The notes under the pieces are model-generated. The model searched no databases, was not told the origin of the DNA, and worked only from the letters and a program-made list of their open reading frames with translations. The position numbers and the translations under genes are program-made. Shown piece by piece: positions 1 to 7,495 of a stretch of 15,448 nucleotides of DNA. This stretch comes from Marisimplicoccus sp964437815 (GTDB lineage: Bacteria; Bacteroidota; Bacteroidia; Flavobacteriales; Flavobacteriaceae). The number at the start of each line of letters is the position of its first letter. Positions within the stretch are counted from its first letter, which is position 1. The DNA is taken from the NCBI GenBank assembly GCA_964437815.1, contig CAYTIE010000026.1, positions 1 through 15,448 of the forward strand. The letters are read 5' to 3'.

Positions 1-30
1 TTTTTGCTGTGGTCTTTTTTGCTGTGGTCT
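1..30. repeat. Perfect 15-base tandem repeat, two copies, in the rplI tail
   Basis: Two identical 15-base units lie at 1-15 and 16-30. On the minus strand they encode a lysine/threonine/alanine repeat (KKTTA). The array may continue beyond the left edge. Confidence 0.85.
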
Positions 31-670
31 TTTTCTTAGGCTTTTCTTCTGAAACTTCCTCCTTGGTAGCAGCTTCTTTCTTAGGCTTTTCTTCTGAAAC
101 TTCCTCCTTGGTAGCATCTTCTTTCTTAGGCTTTTCTTTAGTATCATCTGGAGCTTCTGCTTCAGTTGATTTAGATTTTTTTGGCTTTTTAGATTTTACA
201 GCTGCCATTAATTTTATTGACTCTTCATCAGGTTCTATTTCAAAAACTAATTGAGCCGAAACTTCTCTATGAACTCTAACTGTAACTTCGTATTTACCCA
301 CTCTTTTTAAAGTTCTTCCAGGTATAGATATATTTTCTTTTTCTAATTCAATTTTATTATCAGCTAGACTTTTTGAAATATCTATATTTGAAATAGAACC
401 AAAGAGTTTTCCATCAGATCCTACTTTGGTCTTAACTTTAATATCCAACTTCTCAATCTTTTTAGCTAACTTATTTGCTTCACCAATTACTGCTTTCTCC
501 TTAAAAGCTTTTTGCTTAAGATTTTCAGCTAAAACTTTTTTAGCAGAACTTGTAGCTAAAACAGCTTTACCTTTAGGGATAAGATAATTTCTTCCATAAC
601 CATCCTTAACATCAACGATTTCATCCTTGAAGCCTAAATGAGCAACATTTTCTTTTAAGATTAATTCCAT
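1..670 (-). CDS. rplI: 50S ribosomal protein L9 with long repetitive C-terminal tail (3' end outside window)
   Basis: L9 binds 23S rRNA and extends from the large subunit, where it helps keep reading frame. The N-terminal domain is plain: the protein opens MELILKENVAHLGFKDEIVD and carries GYGRNYLIPKGKAV at about residues 24-37, the classic L9 signature. A helical linker (about 41-75) and the C-terminal domain (about 76-148, including VGKYEVTVRVHREV) follow. The usual family length is near 150 residues. Here the frame continues for at least 75 more residues to the window edge without a stop. This tail is rich in Lys, Glu, Ala, Pro and Thr and is built from tandem repeats, ending in KKTTAK-type repeats that resemble histone H1-like tails. 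It is the third gene of rpsF-rpsR-rplI, starting 4 bases after the rpsR stop. The identity is certain; the length of the tail is unknown. Confidence 0.95.
   Translation of the reverse strand, partial: MELILKENVAHLGFKDEIVDVKDGYGRNYLIPKGKAVLATSSAKKVLAENLKQKAFKEKAVIGEANKLAKKIEKLDIKVKTKVGSDGKLFGSISNIDISKSLADNKIELEKENISIPGRTLKRVGKYEVTVRVHREVSAQLVFEIEPDEESIKLMAAVKSKKPKKSKSTEAEAPDDTKEKPKKEDATKEEVSEEKPKKEAATKEEVSEEKPKKKTTAKKTTAK
35..139. repeat. 45-base tandem repeat (2.3 copies) in the rplI tail
   Basis: Units lie at 35-79 and 80-124, with a partial third copy starting at 125. The two full copies differ at one base by my count. Each encodes a 15-residue block on the minus strand containing KEEVSEEKPKK. 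The near identity points to a recent in-frame duplication, and the unit length keeps the reading frame. Confidence 0.88.
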
Positions 671-674
671 AAAA

Positions 675-971
675 TTATTTTAATAAATCCCCAACATAAG
701 GAAGCAATGCAAGGTGTCTAGCTCTTTTAACAGCAACAGATACTTTTCTTTGATACTTTAATGAAGTTCCTGTCAACCTTCTTGGTAAAATTTTACCTTG
801 TTCATTTATAAATCTATTCAAAAAGTCTGGATCTTTATAATCAACATATTTAATACCAGACCTTCTAAACATACAATATTTTTTAACTTTTGCTGTATCA
901 ATATCAAGAGGTGATAAATATCTTATTTCACCAGCATTACTAGTCTTAGATTGTTCTTCAATTTTGGACAT
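675..971 (-). CDS. rpsR: 30S ribosomal protein S18
   Basis: S18 sits on the platform of the small subunit and pairs with S6. The core is unmistakable: KKYCMFRRSGIKYVDYKD at about residues 30-47, then ILPRRLTGTSLKYQRKV at about 61-77, and KRARHLALLPYV near the end. At 98 residues it is longer than the E. coli protein (75) because of a polar N-terminal extension of roughly 25 residues. The ATG directly abuts the rpsF stop codon (TAA followed by ATG, no spacer), which indicates translational coupling between S6 and S18, the two proteins that bind the ribosome as a heterodimer. The gene is transcribed from the rpsF promoter. Confidence 0.98.
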   Translation of the reverse strand: MSKIEEQSKTSNAGEIRYLSPLDIDTAKVKKYCMFRRSGIKYVDYKDPDFLNRFINEQGKILPRRLTGTSLKYQRKVSVAVKRARHLALLPYVGDLLK

Positions 972-1313
972 TTACTTTACTTTTTTTGGTTTTCTATTTT
1001 TTCTCTTTTCAGCCCATGCTAACGCATGCTTATCAAGAGCTACAGTCAAATAACGCATAACTGTCTCATCTCTAGCAAATTCTAGTTCAAAAGGAGAAAT
1101 AATTTCTGATGGTGCCTCAAACTGAAAAAGGTTATAAAAACCACTATTTTTATTTTCAATAGTATAAGCCAATTTCTTTAGACCCCAGTTTTCTTTATAA
1201 ATCAATTTAGCACCATTTGATTTTAAAAATTTCTCATACTTTAACACACTCTTCTCAACTTGTTCCTCTGACAAAGCTGGATTTAGGATAAAGACTGATT
1301 CGTAACTTTTCAT
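972..1313 (-). CDS. rpsF: 30S ribosomal protein S6
   Basis: S6 binds 16S rRNA together with S18. The protein opens MKSYESVFILNPALSEEQVE, the standard S6 beginning, and continues with GAKLIYKENWGLKKLAYTIE at about residues 34-53, followed by GFYNLFQFEAPSE and ETVMRYLTVALDKHALAWAE. The length of 113 residues is normal, and the C-terminus is a short basic stretch (KRKNRKPKKVK). It is the first gene of the rpsF-rpsR-rplI operon and has a well-formed Bacteroidota promoter just upstream (1331-1362). No priB or ssb gene lies in this operon, unlike in Proteobacteria or Firmicutes. Confidence 0.98.
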   Translation of the reverse strand: MKSYESVFILNPALSEEQVEKSVLKYEKFLKSNGAKLIYKENWGLKKLAYTIENKNSGFYNLFQFEAPSEIISPFELEFARDETVMRYLTVALDKHALAWAEKRKNRKPKKVK

Positions 1314-1330
1314 CTAAAATTGTTAGCTCG

Positions 1331-1362
1331 CAAAATTAGTTTATTAAATATTATCTGCCAAA
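1331..1362 (-). promoter_or_regulatory. Bacteroidota promoter for rpsF-rpsR-rplI
   Basis: On the minus strand a TTTG (1359-1362) is followed after 20 bases by TAATTTTG (1331-1338), matching the TTTG / TAnnTTTG -33 and -7 elements of the Bacteroidota primary sigma factor. Transcription would start about 14 bases before the rpsF ATG. This is the best-formed promoter in the window, fitting a ribosomal protein operon. Confidence 0.75.
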
Positions 1363-1391
1363 TTTTGATTAGATTAAATATGAGCGTAAAA

Positions 1392-3842
1392 CTAAAGCGG
1401 ATCTACATCAACTAATACCCTTACAGACCTATATTTTGAAATAGAATCAAAGCTAATTAGAGTTTTATTTAGGATATTTCTGAATTGATTAATTGAATCA
1501 ATATTTTTAAGTTTTATAATAAATTGTTTTTGATATTTATTCCTAACTCTTGATATCTCTGGATATACGGGACCAAGTATATCCCCTTTATATGATCTTC
1601 TCATAATTTTATCCAACCATTCACATGCAATGTTAACCTTATCAAGACTTTTATCTTTAATGGTTAATTTAATTAATCTTACATAAGGTGGATATTTATA
1701 CTCAATTCTTTCTGTCAATTGTCCCTTAAACATACCAGCATAGTCATTATTAATTACGTGTTGAATTATTGGATGATTTGGTTGATATGTTTGTAGTAAT
1801 ACCTTTCCTTGTATTTCTTTTCTCCCAGCCCTTCCTGAGACCTGTGTTAAGACTTGAAAAGCCTTTTCATGAGCTCTAAAATTTGGAAAATTCAAAAAAT
1901 GATCTGTATTTAAGACTCCCACTAATTTGACATTATTAAAATCAAGTCCTTTTGTTACCATCTGAGTCCCTATTAATATATCTATTTCATGATTTGAAAA
2001 TGAATTTATTATCTTATCAAAAGACCATTTACCTCTTGTTGTGTCCCAGTCCATCCTACTAACTCTTGCTTTTGGAAAATACTCTTTAATACTTTCTTCA
2101 ATTTGTTGAGTTCCATCTCCCTTATTAATCATACTTTCTACCCCACACATTGAACATATTTTTGGAGTTTTAACAGAAAACCCACAATAGTGACATTTTA
2201 AATTATTAGAGACATTATGATAAGTAAGTGAAACATCACAATTATCACAATTAATATGATATCCACATGTATTACACATCCATATTGAAGCGTATCCTCT
2301 CCTATTCCTAAATAGAATTACTTGCTTTTTATCTTTTAATGTATCATCAATCTCATCTATTAATTTTTTTGAAAACAGGCCGTTCATATTATCATTAGCA
2401 AGCTCTTCTTTAATATCAATTGTCTCAATTACAGGCATTTTTATACCTCCATATCTTTCAGTTAGCTTTACCCAACCAAACTTCCCATTTCTAGCATTTT
2501 TTGACGATTCTATTGAAGGTGTAGCAGATCCTAATATAATTTTTGATTTGTGTAATCTTGAAAGCACTATTGCAGAATCTCTAGCATGATACCTAGGTGA
2601 AGGTTCTTGTTGCTTATATGAATTCTCATGTTCCTCATCAATTACAATTAAACCAAGGTTATTAAATGGTAAAAATAAAGATGATCTAGCTCCAATAATT
2701 ATTTGAGCATTTTTTTTATTTTCTTCAACATTTCTCCAAACTTCTGTTCTTTCATGTATTGAATTTCTTGAATGAAAAACAGAGACTTTATTGCCAAAAA
2801 TGTTTTTTAACTTTTGTATGATTTGAGTTGTTAGAGATATTTCTGGAAGTAGATATAAAACTTGTTTATTATTACCTAAAAATTTTTCAATAATCTTTAA
2901 ATAAATCTCTGTTTTCCCTGAAGATGTCACACCTTCTAATAATACAACATCCTTATTTTCAAGCTCTAAATTAATTTGTTTTAAAACCTTTGATTGCAAT
3001 TTAGATAGAACAATTTTCTTTTTAGTCTCAAATTCATTTTCAATATTCCTATCCTCTTTAAATTTTTTAATCTCAATTATTTTTTTTCTTTCAAGACTCT
3101 TTAATGAAGAACTTGAAAAACTTATATTGTTTTTTATTTCATTCAGCCTTATCCATTTGTATTTATTCTTATCTATTTTTAGTATTGTCAACAAAATTTC
3201 TTTCTGCTTTGGATATTTATTAATATTATCCTGAATATCTTTTATACTTTGTTTTGACTTTATTTGACTTGTAAGTCTAATGAACTTAACCAATTTGGGT
3301 CTATACTTTTCTTTTATTTGTTGTTTTAGCTCAATGTATCCAGACTGAATCATTTTTTGTATAATCGGATAAACTGTTTTACGATCAGTTATAAGATTAA
3401 TGTCTGCAATTCTGATATCTTCTAACTCTAATGCTTCATAAATTAAGTATTCATTATCACTCATGTTTTTTATTTCTTCTTCTGAAGTTTCTATTTTAGA
3501 AATAATTGATTCACTCTCTAATAACAAAGTTGAAGGGACTGCAGCTTTAAGTATGTCACCTATTGGCGAAAAATAATATTTTGACATCCAGGTCCAAAAA
3601 TCAATTCTTTTCTGGTCCACAATTGATTTTGAATCGTATATAAACTCTATTGGCTTCACTTCATAATTAAGTGGATTATCATTATGAAGTCTACAAATAA
3701 TGCCTGTATAAATTTTTCTTTTTCCAAAACTAACAGCCACTCTATAACCAACTTTTAAAACTTTGGATTCTTTTTCAGATAACTTATAAGTAAAAGGCTT
3801 TGGTAGAGGAAGAGGTAAAATTACATCTGCAAATGAATTCAT
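1392..3842 (-). CDS. priA: Primosomal protein N' (PriA replication-restart helicase)
   Basis: PriA recognises stalled or collapsed forks, unwinds the lagging strand 3'-5' with ATP, and starts reloading of the replicative helicase. The 816-residue protein is full length. An N-terminal DNA-binding domain (about 1-105) leads through a winged-helix region to the helicase core. Seen there are Walker A GVTSSGKTE (304-312), DEEH box (402-405), GSATPS (438-443), GTQMVTKG (625-632) and QVSGRAGR (667-674). Eight cysteines in four CxxC pairs (523/526, 532/535, 550/553, 563/566) form the two zinc sites between the helicase lobes, all intact. The C-terminal domain follows from about 690. The ATG start is only 41 bases from the divergent gene at 3884, and I see no clear TAnnTTTG box for it. 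It lies 78 bases upstream of rpsF, which has its own promoter. Confidence 0.97.
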   Translation of the reverse strand: MNSFADVILPLPLPKPFTYKLSEKESKVLKVGYRVAVSFGKRKIYTGIICRLHNDNPLNYEVKPIEFIYDSKSIVDQKRIDFWTWMSKYYFSPIGDILKAAVPSTLLLESESIISKIETSEEEIKNMSDNEYLIYEALELEDIRIADINLITDRKTVYPIIQKMIQSGYIELKQQIKEKYRPKLVKFIRLTSQIKSKQSIKDIQDNINKYPKQKEILLTILKIDKNKYKWIRLNEIKNNISFSSSSLKSLERKKIIEIKKFKEDRNIENEFETKKKIVLSKLQSKVLKQINLELENKDVVLLEGVTSSGKTEIYLKIIEKFLGNNKQVLYLLPEISLTTQIIQKLKNIFGNKVSVFHSRNSIHERTEVWRNVEENKKNAQIIIGARSSLFLPFNNLGLIVIDEEHENSYKQQEPSPRYHARDSAIVLSRLHKSKIILGSATPSIESSKNARNGKFGWVKLTERYGGIKMPVIETIDIKEELANDNMNGLFSKKLIDEIDDTLKDKKQVILFRNRRGYASIWMCNTCGYHINCDNCDVSLTYHNVSNNLKCHYCGFSVKTPKICSMCGVESMINKGDGTQQIEESIKEYFPKARVSRMDWDTTRGKWSFDKIINSFSNHEIDILIGTQMVTKGLDFNNVKLVGVLNTDHFLNFPNFRAHEKAFQVLTQVSGRAGRKEIQGKVLLQTYQPNHPIIQHVINNDYAGMFKGQLTERIEYKYPPYVRLIKLTIKDKSLDKVNIACEWLDKIMRRSYKGDILGPVYPEISRVRNKYQKQFIIKLKNIDSINQFRNILNKTLISFDSISKYRSVRVLVDVDPL

Positions 3843-3883
3843 GGTTAATTATAATATATTCTTTCTAATTTAGCAATTGTAAT

Positions 3884-4651
3884 ATGAGAAAATTCCTAAC
3901 ATTATCACTTTGTTTATTATGTGCCTTTATATATTCTCAAGATAGTAAAAATAGAGTAAGGGGAAAGGTTCAAAGTGAATCATCACAAACTTTACTTCAA
4001 AATGTTCATGTATTAAACCTTAGTAAAGTTGTTGGAACAATTTCTGATGAAGAAGGTGTTTTTGAAATAAATGCATCAGTTAATGATACTCTATACTTTT
4101 CTTATATAGGTTATAAACCTCTTAAAATTATTGTAACAAATGATTTAATTAAATATGAAGATAATGACCTAACATTTAATTTAACTGAATTAGCTTTAGC
4201 TCTTGAGGAAGTTATAATCACTCCTTATAGACTAACTGGATATCTTGAGATTGATGTTAAGAATGCTCCAATTAATTCGTCTCCTAGATATAGAATAATT
4301 GGTCTTCCAAATCTTGGTTATGAGGGGGGAAGAAGAACTAGGTCTGGAATCTCAAAGGTGCTGGGAGCTATATTTAATCCTGCAGACTTTTTGAATAGTT
4401 TATTTAAGCGGAACCCTAAAAAAATGGCAAAACTAAGATTAATGAGAGAAGATGAAGAAATAAAAAATTTATTATCAACAAAATTCGATAGAGAAGTTCT
4501 AGTTCAGCTTTTAGGAATTCCCAAAATAGACATTAATGAAATACTTAGAAATTGTAGTTTTTCAGATACTTTTATAGGCGAAGCTAATGATCTTCAGATT
4601 ATGGAAGCAATAAATGAATGCTATGATGAGTATAAGCTTTTGGAGTTTTAA
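3884..4651 (+). CDS. Exported protein with carboxypeptidase-regulatory-like (CarboxypepD_reg-like) domain
   Basis: The 255-residue protein begins with a typical Sec signal peptide (MRKFLTLSLCLLCAFIYSQ, residues 1-19), so it should be exported to the periplasm or outer membrane side. Residues about 25-100 match the Ig-like fold found at the N-terminus of TonB-dependent receptors and related Bacteroidota proteins: RGKVQSES, NVHVLNLSKVVGTISDEEGVFEI and LYFSYIGYKPL. The segment LALEEVIITPYR also recalls the junction after this domain in TonB-linked receptors. The remaining 130 residues have no barrel and no domain that I recognise, with a basic patch at about 175-187. It is not a truncated SusC because it is much too short. 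The gene lies just upstream of purB. The function is unknown, perhaps an envelope scaffold or binding protein. Confidence 0.75.
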   Translation: MRKFLTLSLCLLCAFIYSQDSKNRVRGKVQSESSQTLLQNVHVLNLSKVVGTISDEEGVFEINASVNDTLYFSYIGYKPLKIIVTNDLIKYEDNDLTFNLTELALALEEVIITPYRLTGYLEIDVKNAPINSSPRYRIIGLPNLGYEGGRRTRSGISKVLGAIFNPADFLNSLFKRNPKKMAKLRLMREDEEIKNLLSTKFDREVLVQLLGIPKIDINEILRNCSFSDTFIGEANDLQIMEAINECYDEYKLLEF

Positions 4652-4669
4652 AAATCCCTAAACTTAGTT

Positions 4670-4677
4670 TATCTTTG
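4670..4677 (+). promoter_or_regulatory. Probable -7 element of purB (leaderless start)
   Basis: TATCTTTG matches TAnnTTTG exactly and ends 3 bases before the purB ATG at 4681. No good -33 TTTG is visible at the normal distance. If it is used, transcription would begin at or next to the start codon, giving a leaderless mRNA. Confidence 0.5.
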
Positions 4678-4680
4678 TGT

Positions 4681-6024
4681 ATGAAAGAAAAAAGATTAGA
4701 AGCCATCTCCCCAATTGATGGAAGATATAGAGATAAGGTTGATTCTATTAGCAAATACTTTAGTGAAAAGGCTCTTATTTATTATAGACTAAAAGTTGAA
4801 ATTGAGTATTTCTTATTTCTTTGTAAAAACCGTATAGGAAAACTTAAGCCCCTAAAATCAAAAGAAAATAAGATTCTAAGGGATATCTATAATAACTTCT
4901 CTATTAAAGATGCAATTGAAATAAAAAAGATTGAAGAAGAAACTAATCATGATGTTAAGGCAGTTGAATATTTTATAAAAAAGAAATTTGATCAGTATAA
5001 ACTTAGCAATTATAAAGAGTTTATTCATTTTGGCTTAACCTCTCAGGATATAAATAATACTGCAATTCCTCTTTCAATAAAAGAGTTTATTAGTAATATA
5101 TATATTCCAGAACTGGATAAATTAATTAAACATTTAGATAAGATATCAGAAAAGCACAAAGATGTTACAATTATATCTAGAACTCATGGGCAGCCTGCTT
5201 CTCCTACAAAACTAGGTAAAGAAATTCTTGTCTTTTCTACAAGAATTAAGAATCAAAGAAAAAGTTTAGTTAAGATACCCAATTCTGCAAAATTTGCTGG
5301 AGCAGTAGGGAATTTTAATGCACATAAAGTTGCATTCCCAAAAATCAATTGGAAAGCTTTTGGAAAGAAATTTGTTGAGTCAGAGCTAGGGTTGGACTAT
5401 TCTTTTCCTACGACTCAAATTGAGCATTATGATTCTTTTGCTTCACTTTGTGATAATGTTAGAAGGATAAATAACATTTTACTTGATTTAAGTTTAGATA
5501 TATGGACATATATTTCTTTGGATTACTTTAAACAAAAAATCAAAAATGATGAAGTAGGATCTTCTGCAATGCCACATAAAATTAATCCCATTGATTTTGA
5601 AAATGCTGAAGGAAATATTGGGGTTGCAAATTCAATTTTTGATTTCTTCTCTAATAAATTAACAAAATCAAGACTCCAGAGAGATCTAAGTGACAGTACC
5701 GTACTAAGGAATATAGGTGTTCCATTTAGTCATACCATAATATCTATCAAGTCAATAATGAAAGGCTTAGATAAACTAATTGTAAATAAAAATAAAATTA
5801 ATGCAGACCTTGAAGAAAATTGGATAATAATTTCAGAGGCTATTCAAACAATACTAAGGAGGGAAGGATATCCAAACCCTTATGAATCTTTAAAAGAACT
5901 TACAAGAAAAAACACTTCCATAACAAAAGAAATTCTTCATAAATTTATTGATAGTCTTGAACTAAGTGAAAAGATAAAAAATGAGTTAAAGGCTATCAAG
6001 CCATCAAATTACACTGGTATATAG
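4681..6024 (+). CDS. purB: Adenylosuccinate lyase
   Basis: The enzyme removes fumarate from SAICAR and from adenylosuccinate, serving two steps of purine synthesis. The protein is 447 residues from the chosen ATG and resembles the E. coli type (456). It has the N-terminal LEAISPIDGRYRDKV, a TSQDINNTA segment (about 120-128), the THGQPASPT motif with catalytic His (about 169), and the fumarase/lyase signature SSAMPHKINPIDFENAEG (about 294-311), whose mobile loop holds the catalytic Ser. A TTG two codons upstream (4675) also opens the frame, but it lies inside the likely -7 promoter box and the family begins close to KRLEAISP, so ATG 4681 is preferred. The S41 protease gene follows after 4 bases, suggesting cotranscription. 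Confidence 0.96.
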   Translation: MKEKRLEAISPIDGRYRDKVDSISKYFSEKALIYYRLKVEIEYFLFLCKNRIGKLKPLKSKENKILRDIYNNFSIKDAIEIKKIEEETNHDVKAVEYFIKKKFDQYKLSNYKEFIHFGLTSQDINNTAIPLSIKEFISNIYIPELDKLIKHLDKISEKHKDVTIISRTHGQPASPTKLGKEILVFSTRIKNQRKSLVKIPNSAKFAGAVGNFNAHKVAFPKINWKAFGKKFVESELGLDYSFPTTQIEHYDSFASLCDNVRRINNILLDLSLDIWTYISLDYFKQKIKNDEVGSSAMPHKINPIDFENAEGNIGVANSIFDFFSNKLTKSRLQRDLSDSTVLRNIGVPFSHTIISIKSIMKGLDKLIVNKNKINADLEENWIIISEAIQTILRREGYPNPYESLKELTRKNTSITKEILHKFIDSLELSEKIKNELKAIKPSNYTGI

Positions 6025-6028
6025 GATT

Positions 6029-7492
6029 ATGAAACTTAATCGAATTTTATCAATTTTTATAATATTCTCTTTATTTGTTATAGGGTGTAAGAAAGAAAGT
6101 GATGATGATCCTAATATTGCGAAACTTGAGAATGATCTTGAAATTAGTGACTTCATTTGGAAAGGTTTAAATCAATACTACTATTGGCAAGAGAGCGTAA
6201 TAAATTTAGCTGACAGTAAACTTGACAATCTTTCTGAGTATTCATTCTATCTTAGTCAAAATACTAACCCTGAAAATTTTTTCAACTCCCTTAAGCACTC
6301 AGATGATGAGTTCAGTTGGCTTTCTGATGACTATGAAGAGTTAGAGAATTATCTTCAAGGAATTGATTACTCTGATGGTATGGAGTTTGGATTATATCTT
6401 GAATGTAATGATCAAAATGTATTCGGTTTTGTAAGGTATGTTCATAAAGATTCAGATGCTGACATAAAAGGAGTAAAAAGAGGATATTTTTTTAATAAAG
6501 TTAATGGGTCAATACTAACTAGAGATAATTATACAGATTTACTTTACAACGACAATTCGCTTTCTAATAGTTTCGGATTTGCAAACCTAAACTATAATAG
6601 TAATGAACAATGTGCTAATCTTGTATCAAATGATATAAGTATTAGCTTGAACAAATCCAGATTAGTTAAGAATCCTATTCACATATCTAAAACAATATAT
6701 ATAGATCAAAAAAAGATTGGATATCTTATGTATAATCAATTTCTTGGTAATGTCGAATCTGAAAACAGAGATTACAACCTTGAATTAAATAATGTATTTG
6801 GGCAATTTAAATCTCAAGGGATTAATGAACTAGTTATAGATCTTAGATATAACCCTGGAGGAAGAATTTCTACATCTATTAATCTTGCCTCTATGATAAC
6901 TGGTCAATTTAATAATCAAATCTTTGCAAAAGAAAAGTGGAACTCAAAATTAATGGAATATTGGAATGAAAATAATCCAGATAATTTAATTAATAGGTTT
7001 GTAAGTAATATAAGTGGGGTTTCTATAAATTCTCTAAACCTAAATAAAGTTTATATTTTAACAACTTCAAGGACTGCATCTGCAAGTGAATTATTAATAA
7101 ATGGTCTTGATCCATATATTGATGTTATTCATATAGGTGATTATACTGTTGGAAAAAATCAAGGATCAATTACAGTATATGATTATGTAAATGATCAAGG
7201 GACAAAGAATCCTAATCATAAATATGCTATGCAGCCAATTGTTTTAAAAATTGGAAATGTAGCTGGTTATACTGACTTTCCAAATGGATTAATTCCAGAT
7301 TATGAAATTAAAGAGTCTATTAGGACAGCTGGTGAGCTAGGTAATGAAAACGAGCAACTACTTAAAATAGCAATTGATCATATCTTTGGTAATATTCAGT
7401 TTATCTCATCTGATGACAATATAAGAGAGATTGATATACCGGAAGAATCTTTTAAACAACAATTAATTAGAGACAGAATAACTATTAAGTAA
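6029..7492 (+). CDS. Lipoprotein S41 family peptidase (C-terminal-processing protease-like)
   Basis: A serine protease of the S41 (CtpA/Tsp) family anchored as a lipoprotein. Residues 1-20 form a lipoprotein signal ending in the lipobox FVIGC, with Cys20 as the lipidation site, followed by KKESDDD, an acidic run typical of surface-directed or outer-membrane lipoproteins in Bacteroidota. An N-terminal helical region (IWKGLNQYYYWQ, 43-54) and a PDZ-like segment (about 115-200) precede the catalytic domain: KIGYLMYNQF (229-238), ELVIDLRYNPGG (267-278), RTASASELLINGL (348-360) and VGKNQG (374-379). Ser351 and Lys376 are 25 residues apart, the spacing of the Ser/Lys dyad of this family, so it is probably active. 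At 487 residues it is a normal length. It starts 4 bases after purB, an unusual pairing that is probably only transcriptional convenience. Its substrate is unknown. Confidence 0.9.
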   Translation: MKLNRILSIFIIFSLFVIGCKKESDDDPNIAKLENDLEISDFIWKGLNQYYYWQESVINLADSKLDNLSEYSFYLSQNTNPENFFNSLKHSDDEFSWLSDDYEELENYLQGIDYSDGMEFGLYLECNDQNVFGFVRYVHKDSDADIKGVKRGYFFNKVNGSILTRDNYTDLLYNDNSLSNSFGFANLNYNSNEQCANLVSNDISISLNKSRLVKNPIHISKTIYIDQKKIGYLMYNQFLGNVESENRDYNLELNNVFGQFKSQGINELVIDLRYNPGGRISTSINLASMITGQFNNQIFAKEKWNSKLMEYWNENNPDNLINRFVSNISGVSINSLNLNKVYILTTSRTASASELLINGLDPYIDVIHIGDYTVGKNQGSITVYDYVNDQGTKNPNHKYAMQPIVLKIGNVAGYTDFPNGLIPDYEIKESIRTAGELGNENEQLLKIAIDHIFGNIQFISSDDNIREIDIPEESFKQQLIRDRITIK

Positions 7493-7495
7493 TGA

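Noticed and set aside
35..139. Possible CRISPR or intergenic repeat array
   Set aside because: The units are directly adjacent without spacers, have a period of 45 (a multiple of three) and lie inside the rplI reading frame, so they are protein-coding tandem duplications.
9..254. Open plus-strand frame of 81 codons with serine/phenylalanine repeats
   Set aside because: It is the reverse complement of the repetitive lysine/glutamate tail of rplI. The repeat structure and composition follow from the real minus-strand gene.
3843..3883. Divergent promoters for priA and the exported protein
   Set aside because: The 41-base gap is very AT-rich and contains only imperfect boxes (TAATTTAG on plus, TAAATTAG on minus). 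Promoters must be near, but none can be placed with support.
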